Shown in pieces: positions 25,459-34,762 of a stretch of DNA of 64,000 nt. How positions within the stretch are numbered: position 1 is the first letter of the stretch; every line of letters begins with the position of its first letter. The DNA lies in the NCBI GenBank assembly GCA_040380855.1, contig JBEIIG010000005.1, positions 1-64,000 of the forward strand, given 5' to 3'. Under the pieces are notes generated by a model. That model was not told where the DNA came from, searched no databases, and saw nothing but the letters and a program-made list of their open reading frames with translations. Origin of the DNA: VFMC01 sp040380855 (GTDB taxonomy: Bacteria; Actinomycetota; Acidimicrobiia; Acidimicrobiales; Ilumatobacteraceae). The position numbers and the translations under genes were made by a program.

Positions 25459-26649
25459 ATGCGCGTCGACACCAACTTCTTCTGCACCGTCCCGATGCCC
25501 GATGCCGGCGACCCCGCCATCGCGGCCACCTCCCGTCGGTACGGCAACGACGCCGTGATCGAGTGCTACGAGAACCTCGTCGCCTGGGCCAAGACGGCCG
25601 ACGAGGTGGGCATCGACACGATGTGGCTCACCGAGCACCACTTCCAGTACGAGGGCTACGAGGTGCTGCCGAACCTCATCATGTTCGGCCTGCACCTCGC
25701 CCACCTCACCAACGACCTGCGACTCGGGCAGATGTTCAACGTCGTGCCGCAGTGGCACCCGCTGCGCCTCGCCGAAGACTTCGCCCTCGCCGACATCGTC
25801 ACCGGCGGCCGCATGGAGTTCGGCGTGGGCCGTGGCACCGTGCCGCGCGAGGCCTGGGCGCTCGGCACCGTCGTGGCCTCGGGCGACAACGCCATGTCGG
25901 CCGAGCACGACCGCATCAACCGCGAGACGTTCGAAGAGGCCATGGAGGTCATCAAGCTGGCCTGGTACAACGAGCGCTTCTCGTACCGCGGCAAGCACTT
26001 CACCTTCCCGTCCGACGACATCCCCGACCGTGGCTCGATGGTGAACGACCTCACCCTCATCCCCAAGCCGCGCCGCGTGGTCGACATCTACCAGCCGGTC
26101 ACCTCGCCCGAGACCATCGAGTACGTACCCCGCGCCGGCCACAAGGCCGTCTACTGGCTGCAGAACGCAGAAAGCCAGAAGCAGAAGTGGGACCGCTACG
26201 CCGAGATCCGCGAAGAGATGGGCGACCCAGTGGCGCCCGGCGAAGACCGCTGCCTGGTGCTGAACCTGCACGTCGGGCGCACCCGCGAAGAGGCCATGCG
26301 CCGCGGTCGCCCCGGCCAGGACGAGTTCAACAAATTCCTGTCGCCCTACGGCCGCTTCAGCAGTTACCGCAACCCCGACGGCTCGAAGGTGGCCTTCGAC
26401 CACTGTCCCACCGTGGAGGAGAGCAACGAGCAGAAGATCCAGATCGTCGGTTCGATCGACGACGCCGTCGACGCCATCGGTTTCTGGCGCGACCTGCTCG
26501 ACCTCAAGCACATCTGCTTCTTCCTCGACTTCCCGGGCGTGGGCCGCGAGGAGATGATCGAACAGATGCACCTCGTCACCGAAGAGGTGTTCCCCCGTCT
26601 CGGCGAGCCCATCGAGCGGCGGCCGCGCACCGGCCAGATGATGGTCTGA
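25459..26649 (+). CDS. LLM-class flavin-dependent oxidoreductase (luciferase-like monooxygenase)
   Basis: These TIM-barrel enzymes use reduced FMN or F420 to oxidise small molecules. The 396-residue product shows the family features: WAKTADEVGIDTMWLTEHHF (about residues 40-60), RLGQMFNVVPQWHPLRLAED, and VTGGRMEFGVGRG. It heads a likely operon with a cytosine-deaminase-like amidohydrolase and an ABC transporter, so a ring-oxygenating role on an imported N-heterocycle, comparable in type to RutA, is possible. The sequence is not close to RutA itself. The next gene starts 7 nt after its stop. Confidence 0.9.
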   Translation: MRVDTNFFCTVPMPDAGDPAIAATSRRYGNDAVIECYENLVAWAKTADEVGIDTMWLTEHHFQYEGYEVLPNLIMFGLHLAHLTNDLRLGQMFNVVPQWHPLRLAEDFALADIVTGGRMEFGVGRGTVPREAWALGTVVASGDNAMSAEHDRINRETFEEAMEVIKLAWYNERFSYRGKHFTFPSDDIPDRGSMVNDLTLIPKPRRVVDIYQPVTSPETIEYVPRAGHKAVYWLQNAESQKQKWDRYAEIREEMGDPVAPGEDRCLVLNLHVGRTREEAMRRGRPGQDEFNKFLSPYGRFSSYRNPDGSKVAFDHCPTVEESNEQKIQIVGSIDDAVDAIGFWRDLLDLKHICFFLDFPGVGREEMIEQMHLVTEEVFPRLGEPIERRPRTGQMMV

Positions 26650-26656
26650 CGGGCCG

Positions 26657-27790
26657 ATGACGCACCCTGCACCGGCCGAGCAGTGGATCGCACTGCCCGC
26701 ATTCGCCGAACCCCACGCCCACCTCGACAAGGCCTTCCTGGCCGAGGTGGTCGACAACCCCACCGGCGACCTGCTCGGCGCCATCCGGGCGATGGAGGCG
26801 AACCGCCGTCTCGTCACCCTCGCCGACACCATCGAGCGCGCCGAACGGGCCGCACGCCTGCTGCTGGCCAACGGCACCACCGCCATCCGCACCCACGCCG
26901 ACATGACCGAGGAGAACGGCCTGAAGTCGGTCGAGGCACTCATCACGGTGCGCGACCGGTTGCGCGGTGAGGTCGACATCCAGGTGGCCGTGCTGTGCGG
27001 GTGGCCGTCGGTGGGCCCGAAGGGCGCCAACCACCGTGCCCTGCTGCGCGAAGCCATCGCCATGGGCATCGACCTGGTGGGGGGCTGCCCCCACCTCGAA
27101 GACGACGCCCACGCCGCCAACGACAACTTCCTCACCCTCGCGGCCGATGCGGGCCTGCCGGTCGACCTGCACACCGACGAGACCCTCGATCCGACGATGC
27201 TGGCCCTCGACGACCTGGCCCGCCGGGTGATGGCCACCGGCTTCCCCCACCGGGTGACCGCCAGCCACTGCTGCTCGCTCGGCATGCAACCCGTCGACGT
27301 ACAGCGCGCCGTGGCCGAACGGGTGGCCGAAGCGGGCATCGGCGTGATCGTGCTGCCGCACACCAACCTCTACCTGCAGGGCCGCGATCACCAGGCCGCC
27401 ATACCGCGAGGCCTCACCGCGGTGAAGGCCCTGCGCGAGGCGGGGGTGGTGGTGGCTGCCGGTGCCGACAACCTGCAGGACCCGTTCAACCCGGTGGGGC
27501 GCGGCGACCCCCTCGAAACGGCGTCGCTGATGATGATGGCCGCCCACCTCTTGCCCGACGAGGCGCTGGCCACCGTGTCGACCGATGCACGCGCCGTGAT
27601 GGGCCTTGCACCCAGCGACGATCGGGTGCTCGTCCGAGCGGCTACGGTGCGCGAAGCCATCGCGTTCGGCCCACCCGGGCGCACGGTGCAGCGTCAGGAT
27701 GCAGACCGGCAGCCTGACGGAGACGTAACATCCATGACACACAGAGGCAACGCTGCGCCCCGGCAGAACCTCTATGGTCAGGGGGAGTGA
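26657..27790 (+). CDS. Cytosine-deaminase-like amidohydrolase
   Basis: This 377-residue metal-dependent hydrolase of the cytosine deaminase branch carries the metal ligands H20-x-H22 (EPHAHLDKAF), H172 with E175 (LHTDE), H204 (ASHCCSLG) and D271 (GADNLQDPF). Family members deaminate cytosine, isoguanine, creatinine or related rings. The C-terminal 40 residues are polar and poorly conserved. It lies 7 nt after the monooxygenase, and its stop overlaps the ABC ATPase GTG codon, so uptake and deamination are probably co-expressed. The exact ring substrate is unknown. Confidence 0.88.
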   Translation: MTHPAPAEQWIALPAFAEPHAHLDKAFLAEVVDNPTGDLLGAIRAMEANRRLVTLADTIERAERAARLLLANGTTAIRTHADMTEENGLKSVEALITVRDRLRGEVDIQVAVLCGWPSVGPKGANHRALLREAIAMGIDLVGGCPHLEDDAHAANDNFLTLAADAGLPVDLHTDETLDPTMLALDDLARRVMATGFPHRVTASHCCSLGMQPVDVQRAVAERVAEAGIGVIVLPHTNLYLQGRDHQAAIPRGLTAVKALREAGVVVAAGADNLQDPFNPVGRGDPLETASLMMMAAHLLPDEALATVSTDARAVMGLAPSDDRVLVRAATVREAIAFGPPGRTVQRQDADRQPDGDVTSMTHRGNAAPRQNLYGQGE

Positions 27791-28575
27791 TGACATCCAC
27801 AGACGTTGCCCAGCCCGGGCAGGGAGCACCGACGGTGAGCGGTGCGCCGGCCCTGCGCTTCAAGAACCTGTCGATGGTGTTCCCCGACGGCACGCACGCG
27901 GTCGACAACGTGAGTTTCGACGTGCGTCCCGGCGAGTTCGTCACCGTCGTCGGCCCGTCCGGTTGCGGTAAGAGCACCCTGCTGCGCATCGCCTCGGGCC
28001 TGCAGCAGCACACCAGCGGCACCTGCGACGTCGACCGCTCGAGCATCGGCTACGTGTTCCAGGACGCCACGCTGTTGCCGTGGCGCACCGTGCAGCGCAA
28101 CGTCGAGCTGAACGCCGAACTGCAGGGCATGGACAAGGCCACCCGCCTCGCCAAGGCGAAAGAGGCCATCGAGTTGGTGAACCTCGTCGGTCACGAGAAG
28201 AAGTACCCCAAGCAGTTGTCGGGCGGTATGAAGATGCGCTGCTCGCTCGCCCGCTCGCTGGTGCTGCAGCCGAAGGTGTTCCTGTTCGACGAGCCGTTCG
28301 GTGCACTCGACGAGATCACCCGTGAACGCTTGAACGACGAATTGCTGCGTCTGTTCCAGCACGAGCGCTTCGCCGGGCTGTTCATCACCCACAGCATCCA
28401 AGAAGCCGTGTTCCTGTCGACCCGGGTCATCGTCATGTCGGCCCGCCCCGGGCGCATCATCGGCGACTACCAGGTGCCGTTCGACTTCCCCCGCCAGCAC
28501 GACCTGCGCTACGAGCCGGCCTTCGCCGAACTGTGCGGCCGCATCAGTAACGACCTGAAGGACGCGCACACATGA
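27787..28575 (+). CDS. ABC transporter ATP-binding protein (NitT/TauT/SsuB type)
   Basis: This 262-residue ATPase has Walker A GPSGCGKST (about 56-64), a Q-loop VFQDATLLPW, signature LSGGM (144-148), Walker B VFLFDEP and an H-loop FITHS. The Q-loop with LLPW is typical of nitrate, taurine, sulfonate and pyrimidine importers. GTG 27787 or ATG 27790 can serve as start; both follow GGGGGAG and overlap the amidohydrolase stop. The permease start overlaps its stop as ATGA. It powers the importer formed with 28572-29486 and 29530-30675. Confidence 0.93.
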   Translation: MMTSTDVAQPGQGAPTVSGAPALRFKNLSMVFPDGTHAVDNVSFDVRPGEFVTVVGPSGCGKSTLLRIASGLQQHTSGTCDVDRSSIGYVFQDATLLPWRTVQRNVELNAELQGMDKATRLAKAKEAIELVNLVGHEKKYPKQLSGGMKMRCSLARSLVLQPKVFLFDEPFGALDEITRERLNDELLRLFQHERFAGLFITHSIQEAVFLSTRVIVMSARPGRIIGDYQVPFDFPRQHDLRYEPAFAELCGRISNDLKDAHT

Positions 28576-29486
28576 CGGCCATCGACGACATGCGAGAAGC
28601 CGGCGCGGCCCTCGGCAACACCGTCCAGGCGCTCGACGTCGACCCCGGTGCCCCGCCCGCGAGCAGCGAGCCGAAGTACGAGTTCTGGAAGACGGCCATT
28701 CCGCCGCTCATCACCTTCGTCGCCTTCATCGGCCTCTGGTACCTGTACAGCTGGCTGAAGTTCGACAACGCAGCGCAACGCCGCAATGCGCTGCCCTATC
28801 CGCACATCGTCATCACCGAGGGCTTCATGCCGTGGTGGGACGACAAGAACGGTCTACGCCCGATCCTCGGGTACATGTGGCCCACACTGCAGATCACCCT
28901 GATGGGCCTCGCCATCTCGATCGTGTTCGGTGTGTTCTTCGCCGTGGTGATGAACCTGTCGAAGAATCTCGAGCGGGCGTTCTTCCCCTATGCCGTGGTG
29001 CTGCAGACCGTGCCCATCTTGGCCATCACCCCCCTGCTCACCCAGTTGTTCGGTGAGGAGCGGGGCGTGCGCCTCGTCGTCACCGTGCTGATCGCCATCT
29101 TCCCGATCATCACCAACACTCTGTTCGGTCTGCAGTCGACCGATCAGTTGCACCACGACCTGTTCACCCTCAACAAGGTGAGCCGGATCGAACGACTGCG
29201 CAAACTCGAGTTGCCGAGTGCTCTGCCCGCGTTGATGACCGGTGTGCGCATCGCCGCGGGTGGCGCAGTGATCGGTTCGATCGTGGCCGACTTCTTCTTC
29301 GTCAAGGGCGACAAGGGCATCGGCTACTACATCCGCACGCGCCAGCAAAAGGCGTCGGAGCGGCCGGAGATGTTCGCCGGCACCATCATGGCCACGCTGT
29401 TCGGTGTGGTCATGTTCCTGATCGTCGGTTGGGTTACCAACCGTGCGATCCGCAACTGGCACGAATCAGCGAAGAAGAAGAGCTGA
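28572..29486 (+). CDS. ABC transporter permease (NitT/TauT type)
   Basis: This 304-residue permease has a roughly 40-residue cytoplasmic head, a first helix (PPLITFVAFIGLWYLY), then the core set of helices starting MWPTLQITLMGLAISIVFG. The EAA-like loop (KLELPSALPALMTGVRIAAGGAVIG), which docks with the ATPase, is present. The family works as a homodimer with two ATPases, which fits a single permease gene. A basic tail KKKS ends it. ATGA coupling joins it to the ATPase gene. Confidence 0.92.
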   Translation: MTAIDDMREAGAALGNTVQALDVDPGAPPASSEPKYEFWKTAIPPLITFVAFIGLWYLYSWLKFDNAAQRRNALPYPHIVITEGFMPWWDDKNGLRPILGYMWPTLQITLMGLAISIVFGVFFAVVMNLSKNLERAFFPYAVVLQTVPILAITPLLTQLFGEERGVRLVVTVLIAIFPIITNTLFGLQSTDQLHHDLFTLNKVSRIERLRKLELPSALPALMTGVRIAAGGAVIGSIVADFFFVKGDKGIGYYIRTRQQKASERPEMFAGTIMATLFGVVMFLIVGWVTNRAIRNWHESAKKKS

Positions 29487-29529
29487 CCTCGGTCCACCAC
29501 CACCACACCATCAAGGGGGAGTTACACAC

Positions 29530-30675
29530 ATGAAGGCAAAGAAGACGGTGGCAGCGATGTCGCTGCTCACCTTCGGACTCATCGCCGTCGCCTGTGGCGA
29601 CGACGAGGAAGCCGCCACCACCACCGCCGCTCCTGCGGAGACCACGGCGCCCGCCGCCCCGGTCTGCCCGGAGAAGCTCACCATCCAGACCGACTGGTTC
29701 CCCGAGCTCGAGCACGGCGGCACCTATCAGCTCATCGGCCCCAACGGCACCGCCGACAAGGCCACCGTGTCGTACTCGGGCCCCGTTCAGCCCCAGTACG
29801 CCGTGGGCGGCCTGAAGGAACTGACGATCAACACGATCAAGGTCGACAAGGCCAACGCCTCGGTCCTGCTCGACGGTGAGGCCGATATGGCCTACATCAC
29901 CCTCGGCGACGTGATCAAGGACTCGAAGGCTGTGCCGATGGTGGTCATCGCCAAGACCCTCGACAAGGACCCGCAGATGGTGATGTGGGACCCGACCCAG
30001 TACGACATCCAGAAGCCTGAGGACATCTTGGGCACGGGTGCCTCGGTGCTGCACTTCCCGGGCACCGGCTACATCGACTACATGATCGGCAAGGGCTACA
30101 TGACCGCCGACCAGAGCAACCCCAGCTACGACGGCTCCGACGCCAAGTGGGTGGCCGAGGGCGGCGCGATCTTCCAGCAGGGCTTCGCCACCAACGAGGT
30201 CTACAAGTACGAGAACGACATCGCCTGGAAAGACGGCAAGCCCGCCGACGTCAGCTTCTACACCGTGGCCGACATGGGCTTCGACAACTACCCGGCCGTC
30301 ATCACGATGACCAAGGACAAGGTCACCGAGCTCGACGCCTGCCTCACCCTGCTCGTCCCCAAGATGCAGCAGGCCTGGGTCGACTTCTTCAACGACCCGA
30401 AGCCGATCACCGACGCGATGATCAAGATCAACGAGGCGCACGACGGTTTCTGGACGCTCAGCGAGGGCCTCAACGAGGCCGGCATCAAGCTGATCGAAGA
30501 GAAGAAGATGGCCGGTAACAGCGCCGACGGCACCTACTGCAGCATCGACCCCGAGCGTGCCGCCACGCTCTACGGCCAGCTGAAGGAGATCTTCGACGCC
30601 CAGGGTGTCGAGATCACCGACGACGTCACCAGCGTCTACACCAACAAGTACTGCGCAGGCGCCCCGGGTCGCTGA
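29530..30675 (+). CDS. ABC substrate-binding lipoprotein (NMT1/ThiY-like)
   Basis: This 381-residue exported protein has a short basic start, a hydrophobic stretch and a lipobox Cys at residue 22 (LIAVAC), followed by a Thr/Ala-rich linker. The start of the mature domain (KLTIQTDWFPELEHGGTY) resembles NMT1/ThiY-type binding proteins for thiamine precursors, pyrimidines and similar rings. ATG 29530 has AAGGGGGA about 9 nt before it; the frame upstream to 29443 is not supported. It is the last gene of the transporter operon, 43 nt after the permease, and a terminator follows. The ligand is inferred only from the deaminase and creatininase genes around it. Confidence 0.9.
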   Translation: MKAKKTVAAMSLLTFGLIAVACGDDEEAATTTAAPAETTAPAAPVCPEKLTIQTDWFPELEHGGTYQLIGPNGTADKATVSYSGPVQPQYAVGGLKELTINTIKVDKANASVLLDGEADMAYITLGDVIKDSKAVPMVVIAKTLDKDPQMVMWDPTQYDIQKPEDILGTGASVLHFPGTGYIDYMIGKGYMTADQSNPSYDGSDAKWVAEGGAIFQQGFATNEVYKYENDIAWKDGKPADVSFYTVADMGFDNYPAVITMTKDKVTELDACLTLLVPKMQQAWVDFFNDPKPITDAMIKINEAHDGFWTLSEGLNEAGIKLIEEKKMAGNSADGTYCSIDPERAATLYGQLKEIFDAQGVEITDDVTSVYTNKYCAGAPGR

Positions 30676-30711
30676 CCCGTCGTGTCCACAGCGTGAACCG
30701 AACGTGATCGA

Positions 30712-30737
30712 GGGGGTCGGCTCCGGCCGGCCCCCTT
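30712..30737. terminator. Terminator between convergent operons
   Basis: A 10-bp G+C-rich stem (30712-30721 with 30726-30735, one G-T pair) with a TCCG loop, followed by TTGT on the plus strand. It lies between the stop of the binding-protein gene and the stop of the VOC gene, so it can serve both sides. Confidence 0.65.
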
Positions 30738-30755
30738 GTCGCGTCCAGGCGCCGA

Positions 30756-31112
30756 TCAGGCCACGTAGGCGCAGAGGTCGAACAGGTTGCCGTCGAGGTC
30801 GGCGAAGTTGGCGATCGACCCGTAGTGCTCGACCCGCGGCGGCCGGGTCTCGGTGGCGCCGAGCGCGAGGATGCGCTGGCGTTCGGCCTCGAACTCGGCG
30901 GGCTCGCAGGCGAGGTCGAGGTGCACCGTACCGGCGCGGAACTCGCCGCGCTGGAACCCGAGGCAGCGCACGCCCTCGGCTGTCGACAGCACGATCCAGC
31001 GGTCGCCGTCCTCGCGCTCGCTCTCGGTGAGGTGCAGCACCGCCGCCCAGAACGTGGCAAGCACGTCGGTGCGCGGGCTGTCGATGGTGACGAGGTCGAA
31101 CCGGGTGGTCAC
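30756..31112 (-). CDS. VOC (glyoxalase/bleomycin resistance) family protein
   Basis: This 118-residue protein has the beta-alpha-beta-beta-beta units of the vicinal-oxygen-chelate fold: FDLVTIDSPRTDVLATFWAAVL, then TVHLDLACEP and a closing NFADLDGNLFDLCAYV. The His and Glu positions expected of metal-binding VOC enzymes are only partly present, so it may be a binding protein rather than an enzyme. GTG 31112 overlaps the M20 hydrolase stop as GTGA. It is the last gene of the creatininase-hydrolase operon. Confidence 0.8.
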   Translation of the reverse strand: MTTRFDLVTIDSPRTDVLATFWAAVLHLTESEREDGDRWIVLSTAEGVRCLGFQRGEFRAGTVHLDLACEPAEFEAERQRILALGATETRPPRVEHYGSIANFADLDGNLFDLCAYVA

Positions 31113-32377
31113 GATGCGACCCCGGCGAGTTCGACGATCATCTGCAGCAGCACGTCGGACCCCGCTTGCAGATCCGCCGCGTGTGTGAGCTCGGCCAGGT
31201 TGTGCGAGAGTCCGTTCACACTCGGCACGAAGATCATCGAGGTCGGGCACACCCGAGCCAGCATCTGGGCGTCGTGGCCCGCACCCGACGGCATGCGCAT
31301 CGTCGAGTGGCCGAGCAGGCGGGCGTGGTGTTCGACCAGGTCGATCATCGCCGGATCGAAGTCGACCGGCTCGAACCGCGCCAGCGAGCGCCGCGTGATG
31401 GTGACCCCTTCGTCGGTGGCCAGCCGGTCGCACAGATCGGCGAACCGCTGCTCGGCCTGCTGCAGCAGCGCTTCGTCGGTGTTGCGCAGATCGACCGTCA
31501 TGGCCACCTTCGACGGCACCACGTTCACCAGGTTGGGGGTGAACTCGCACCGGCCCACCGTGGCCACCTGGGTGCCGCCCATCTCGCGAGCGATGCGGCG
31601 CACACCGGCGTTGATCTCGGCAGCCACATAGCCCGGGTCGCGACGCAGCCGCATCGGCGTGGTGCCTGCGTGCGCCGACTGGCCGGTGATGGTGAGCTCG
31701 GTCCACGAGATGCCCTGCACCCCTGTGACCACGCCGATGGTGACACCCTCGTCCTCGAGCACCGGGCCCTGCTCGATGTGCAACTCGACGAACGCGTGTG
31801 GTGCCGCCGCAGCCGGGCACGGCACCGGCCCGGCATAGCCGATGCGCTCGAGTTCATCGCCCAGGCGGGCACCGTCGTCGGCAGCGCGCACATCGAGTGC
31901 CTCCTCCAACGACATACCGCCCACGTAGACGAGGCTGCCCAGCATGTCGGGCTGGAACCGCGCCCCTTCTTCGTCGGTGAAGAACGCAACGGCCACGGGT
32001 CGCTCGGTGACGATGCCCTGCGTGGCGAGCGTCTCGATCACCTCGAGGCCGGCCAGCACACCGAGGTTGCCGTCGAAGCGGCCACCGGTGCGCACCGTGT
32101 CGATGTGCGAGCCGGTCATCACCGGCGCAGCCGCCGGATCGGCGCCCGCCCGCACGCCCACCACGTTGCCGACCGCATCGATCGACACCTCGAGGCCGAG
32201 GTCGTGCATCCACGCCACGACGAGATCGCGGCCGTCGCGGTCGGCATCGGTGAGCGCCAGCCGGGCACAGCCCCATTCCCCGTTGGGGCCGTACGACGCG
32301 CCGATCGCGCCGAGCGCGTCGAGACGCGCCGCCAACCGGGCGCCGTCGACCCGCAGCGCTGCAGGCTCGACGCTCAT
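31109..32377 (-). CDS. M20 family hydrolase (N-carbamoyl amino acid / allantoate amidohydrolase-like)
   Basis: This 422-residue zinc hydrolase is of the hydantoinase/carbamoylase branch of M20. Likely metal ligands and catalytic residues are H91 (SHIDTV), D102 (GRFDGNLG), E136/E137 (FFTDEEGARF) and H200 (VELHIEQGP), with a C-terminal His (LSHNLAE). The branch hydrolyses N-carbamoyl-amino acids, allantoate or ureidoglycolate, releasing ammonia and CO2. It is coupled by 4-nt overlaps to the creatininase gene before it and the VOC gene after it. Opposite them across a terminator lies a transporter and deaminase operon. Confidence 0.92.
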   Translation of the reverse strand: MSVEPAALRVDGARLAARLDALGAIGASYGPNGEWGCARLALTDADRDGRDLVVAWMHDLGLEVSIDAVGNVVGVRAGADPAAAPVMTGSHIDTVRTGGRFDGNLGVLAGLEVIETLATQGIVTERPVAVAFFTDEEGARFQPDMLGSLVYVGGMSLEEALDVRAADDGARLGDELERIGYAGPVPCPAAAAPHAFVELHIEQGPVLEDEGVTIGVVTGVQGISWTELTITGQSAHAGTTPMRLRRDPGYVAAEINAGVRRIAREMGGTQVATVGRCEFTPNLVNVVPSKVAMTVDLRNTDEALLQQAEQRFADLCDRLATDEGVTITRRSLARFEPVDFDPAMIDLVEHHARLLGHSTMRMPSGAGHDAQMLARVCPTSMIFVPSVNGLSHNLAELTHAADLQAGSDVLLQMIVELAGVAS

Positions 32378-33153
32378 CGTCCGAAGTCGAACGCAGCGAT
32401 CTCGCGCAGCGCCTCACCGAAGCCGCGCACCGCGCCCTGGAACAGGGTGGCGCCCAGTTCGGCCGTTGCCGCCGTGGGATCGCCGATGTAGCCGTCGGGG
32501 AAGAAGTCGTTCGACAGCCAGCCGAAACTCACCCGGCCCCCGAAGCGCACGTACTGGTTCAGCGCGATCTTCTCGGGCACCCGCCGCTCGGCCAGCTCCA
32601 TACGCACCAGCTCGGGTGCCAGGTGCAGCATGATCGACGTCTCGTCGGTGCCACCGTGCACACCCATCCCCAGCTCCGATGCGGGTGACACACCGCCCTG
32701 GTCGGGTGGCACACCAGGATGCGCCAGGAAGGTCATCAACCCGTGCTTCAGGCGGATCTCGCGGTTGGCCACATTGGCCAAGGCACTGTTGCCGCCGTGG
32801 CCGTTCAGGAACACCAGCCGCTTGGCAGGCGTGGTGGCCACGCACCGGGCGATGTCGTCGAGCACGGCCATGAGCGTGGTGAACGACAACCAGATGGTGC
32901 CGGGCGACCAGGCGTGCTCGTTCGACTTGGTGTATTCGAGCGTGGGCAGCAGCCAGGCGTCGACCTCGTCGCCGTACTGGTCGACAGCGGCCTCGGCCAC
33001 CGCCGTGGCCACCACCGAGTCGGTCGACAGCGGCAGATGCGGGCCGTGCTGCTCGATGGCACCGAGCGGTTGGATGAAGATGCTGCGCGGGGAGATCTGC
33101 TCGATCACCTCGGGGCCGCGCAGGTCGACGAAGCGGCGCACACGTGGAGTCAC
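32374..33153 (-). CDS. Creatininase family amidohydrolase
   Basis: This 259-residue protein has the creatininase metal residues E34, H36 and D45 (GAIEQHGPHLPLSTD), NGHGGN (117-122) and HGGTDE with E171. The family opens small lactam rings (creatinine to creatine) or cleaves formamides in riboflavin-related and mycofactocin-related pathways. Next to a carbamoylase-like M20 enzyme, ring opening of a hydantoin- or creatinine-like compound is the simplest reading. GTG 33153 is supported by TAACCT 6 nt upstream. It is the first gene of a three-gene operon. Confidence 0.92.
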   Translation of the reverse strand: MTPRVRRFVDLRGPEVIEQISPRSIFIQPLGAIEQHGPHLPLSTDSVVATAVAEAAVDQYGDEVDAWLLPTLEYTKSNEHAWSPGTIWLSFTTLMAVLDDIARCVATTPAKRLVFLNGHGGNSALANVANREIRLKHGLMTFLAHPGVPPDQGGVSPASELGMGVHGGTDETSIMLHLAPELVRMELAERRVPEKIALNQYVRFGGRVSFGWLSNDFFPDGYIGDPTAATAELGATLFQGAVRGFGEALREIAAFDFGR

Positions 33154-33159
33154 GGGTCG

Positions 33160-33165
33160 AGGTTA
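33160..33165 (-). promoter_or_regulatory. -10 box, leaderless start of the creatininase operon
   Basis: TAACCT on the minus strand ends 6 nt before GTG 33153. Confidence 0.5.
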
Positions 33166-33199
33166 GCGGTCGCCCCCACCATGGGCCAGACTGCTGGCG

Positions 33200-34744
33200 A
33201 TGCACCACAACGATGTCGATGCCGTCGTGGTCGGGGCGGGCCACAACGGCCTGGTCTGCGCCGCCTATCTCGCCCGTGCCGGACTGCGCACGCTGCTGGT
33301 CGAGGCCCGCAGCACCGTCGGGGGCACCGCGGCCAGCGAACCGTTCGGCGGTGGCACGGTGAACATCTGCAACTGCGACCACATCACGTTCCGCACCACA
33401 CCCGTCATCGAGGAGCTGCGGCTCGCCGATCACGGCCTGCGCTATCTCGACGTCGAGCCGGCGCAGATGAACATGGCCTGGGACGGCGGGCCCGCGTGGG
33501 CGCTGTACAAAGACCTCGACCGCACCCTCGACTCACTCGCCCACACCTACCCCGGCGAGGTCGACGGCTACCGCCGCTACCTGAAGGCCGCCGCCCCGGC
33601 CGTGCGCCTGGTGTTCGAGGCCGCGAGCGAACCGCCGTCGTTCGGCGGCCTCACCCGCACCGTGCTCGCTCGGCGCGGCCAGGGCGTCAGCACCCTGCTG
33701 CGCTGGAGCCGACGCAGCGCCGCCGACATCATGCGCGAGTTCTTCACCGCCGACGCGCTGCGCGGCCCGGCCATGGTGACCGGGCCGATGGTGTGGGGCA
33801 TCTCACCCGAGGTCCCCGGTACCGGCCTCGGTGCGCTCACCTACGCGCTACGTCACGTGGGCACACTCGGCCGACCCGTCGGTGGCAGCGGGCAGGTGCC
33901 CGAGACGCTGCGCATGGCCTTCGAGGCCGCCGGAGGCACGGTGCGGCTGAGCACCAAGGTGACCGCGATCACCTGCGAGGGCGACTCGGTGCGCGGGGTG
34001 CACCTCGACGACGGCACCGAGGTGACCGCACGCATCGTCGTGTCGGCGTGCAACCCCCACGACACGTTCCTCGCCTGGCTGCGCAACCCGCCCGCGGCCG
34101 CCACACCCTTGGTCGAGCGCTGGCGCAACATCCCCCACGACGAGGGCTACGAGTCGAAGATCGATGCGATCATCGACACCCTCCCCCGCCTGCGCGCCTT
34201 CGGCGACCGCATCGACCCCGACGACGCACTGCGCGGCACCGCCATCATCGCCCCCTCGCTCGCCGAGATCGACCGCGGCTTTCGCCTGATGGCCAGCGGC
34301 GAGGTGCTCGAACAGCCCGGCATGTTCATGAACGTGCCCTCGGTGGTCGACCCGACGATGGCCCCGGCAGGCAAGCACGTGTTCAGCCTCGAGACGCTGT
34401 ACACCCCCTACTCGCTGCGCGGCGGCTGGCAGGCCAGCAGCGAACCGCGGCGCTGGCTCGAGCAGCTCGCCACACTCGCCGAACCCGGCTTCCTCGACGG
34501 CCTCGGCGAGTGGCGGGCGATGACCCCCGACCGCTACGAGAGCGAGTTCCACCTGCCTGCCGGGCACGCCACCAGTTTCGCCGGCGGCCCGCTGGCGGCG
34601 CTGCGCAACAAGAGCCCCGAACTCACTCGTTACGAGACCCCGGTGAAGGGCCTCTACCTCACGGGTGCCGCCACGTTCCCGGGTGCCGGGGTGTGGGGCG
34701 CGAGCGGTCGCAACGCTGCACTCACCGTGCTGCGATCGGTCTGA
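33200..34744 (+). CDS. FAD-dependent oxidoreductase, phytoene-desaturase/PYROXD2-like
   Basis: This 514-residue protein has an N-terminal FAD-binding motif (VVVGAGHNGLVCAAYLARAG), the GGTAASE segment of the CrtI/PYROXD2 branch, and a C-terminal LYLTGAATFPGAGVWGASGRNAA flavin-binding motif. The family covers carotenoid desaturases and isomerases and less defined amine oxidase-like proteins. No other carotenoid genes are adjacent, so a carotenoid role is not shown. It is a single gene, divergent from the creatininase operon, and faces the phosphoribosyltransferase gene 18 nt downstream. Confidence 0.87.
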   Translation: MHHNDVDAVVVGAGHNGLVCAAYLARAGLRTLLVEARSTVGGTAASEPFGGGTVNICNCDHITFRTTPVIEELRLADHGLRYLDVEPAQMNMAWDGGPAWALYKDLDRTLDSLAHTYPGEVDGYRRYLKAAAPAVRLVFEAASEPPSFGGLTRTVLARRGQGVSTLLRWSRRSAADIMREFFTADALRGPAMVTGPMVWGISPEVPGTGLGALTYALRHVGTLGRPVGGSGQVPETLRMAFEAAGGTVRLSTKVTAITCEGDSVRGVHLDDGTEVTARIVVSACNPHDTFLAWLRNPPAAATPLVERWRNIPHDEGYESKIDAIIDTLPRLRAFGDRIDPDDALRGTAIIAPSLAEIDRGFRLMASGEVLEQPGMFMNVPSVVDPTMAPAGKHVFSLETLYTPYSLRGGWQASSEPRRWLEQLATLAEPGFLDGLGEWRAMTPDRYESEFHLPAGHATSFAGGPLAALRNKSPELTRYETPVKGLYLTGAATFPGAGVWGASGRNAALTVLRSV

Positions 34745-34762
34745 CCGCGGCACCGCTGCCGG

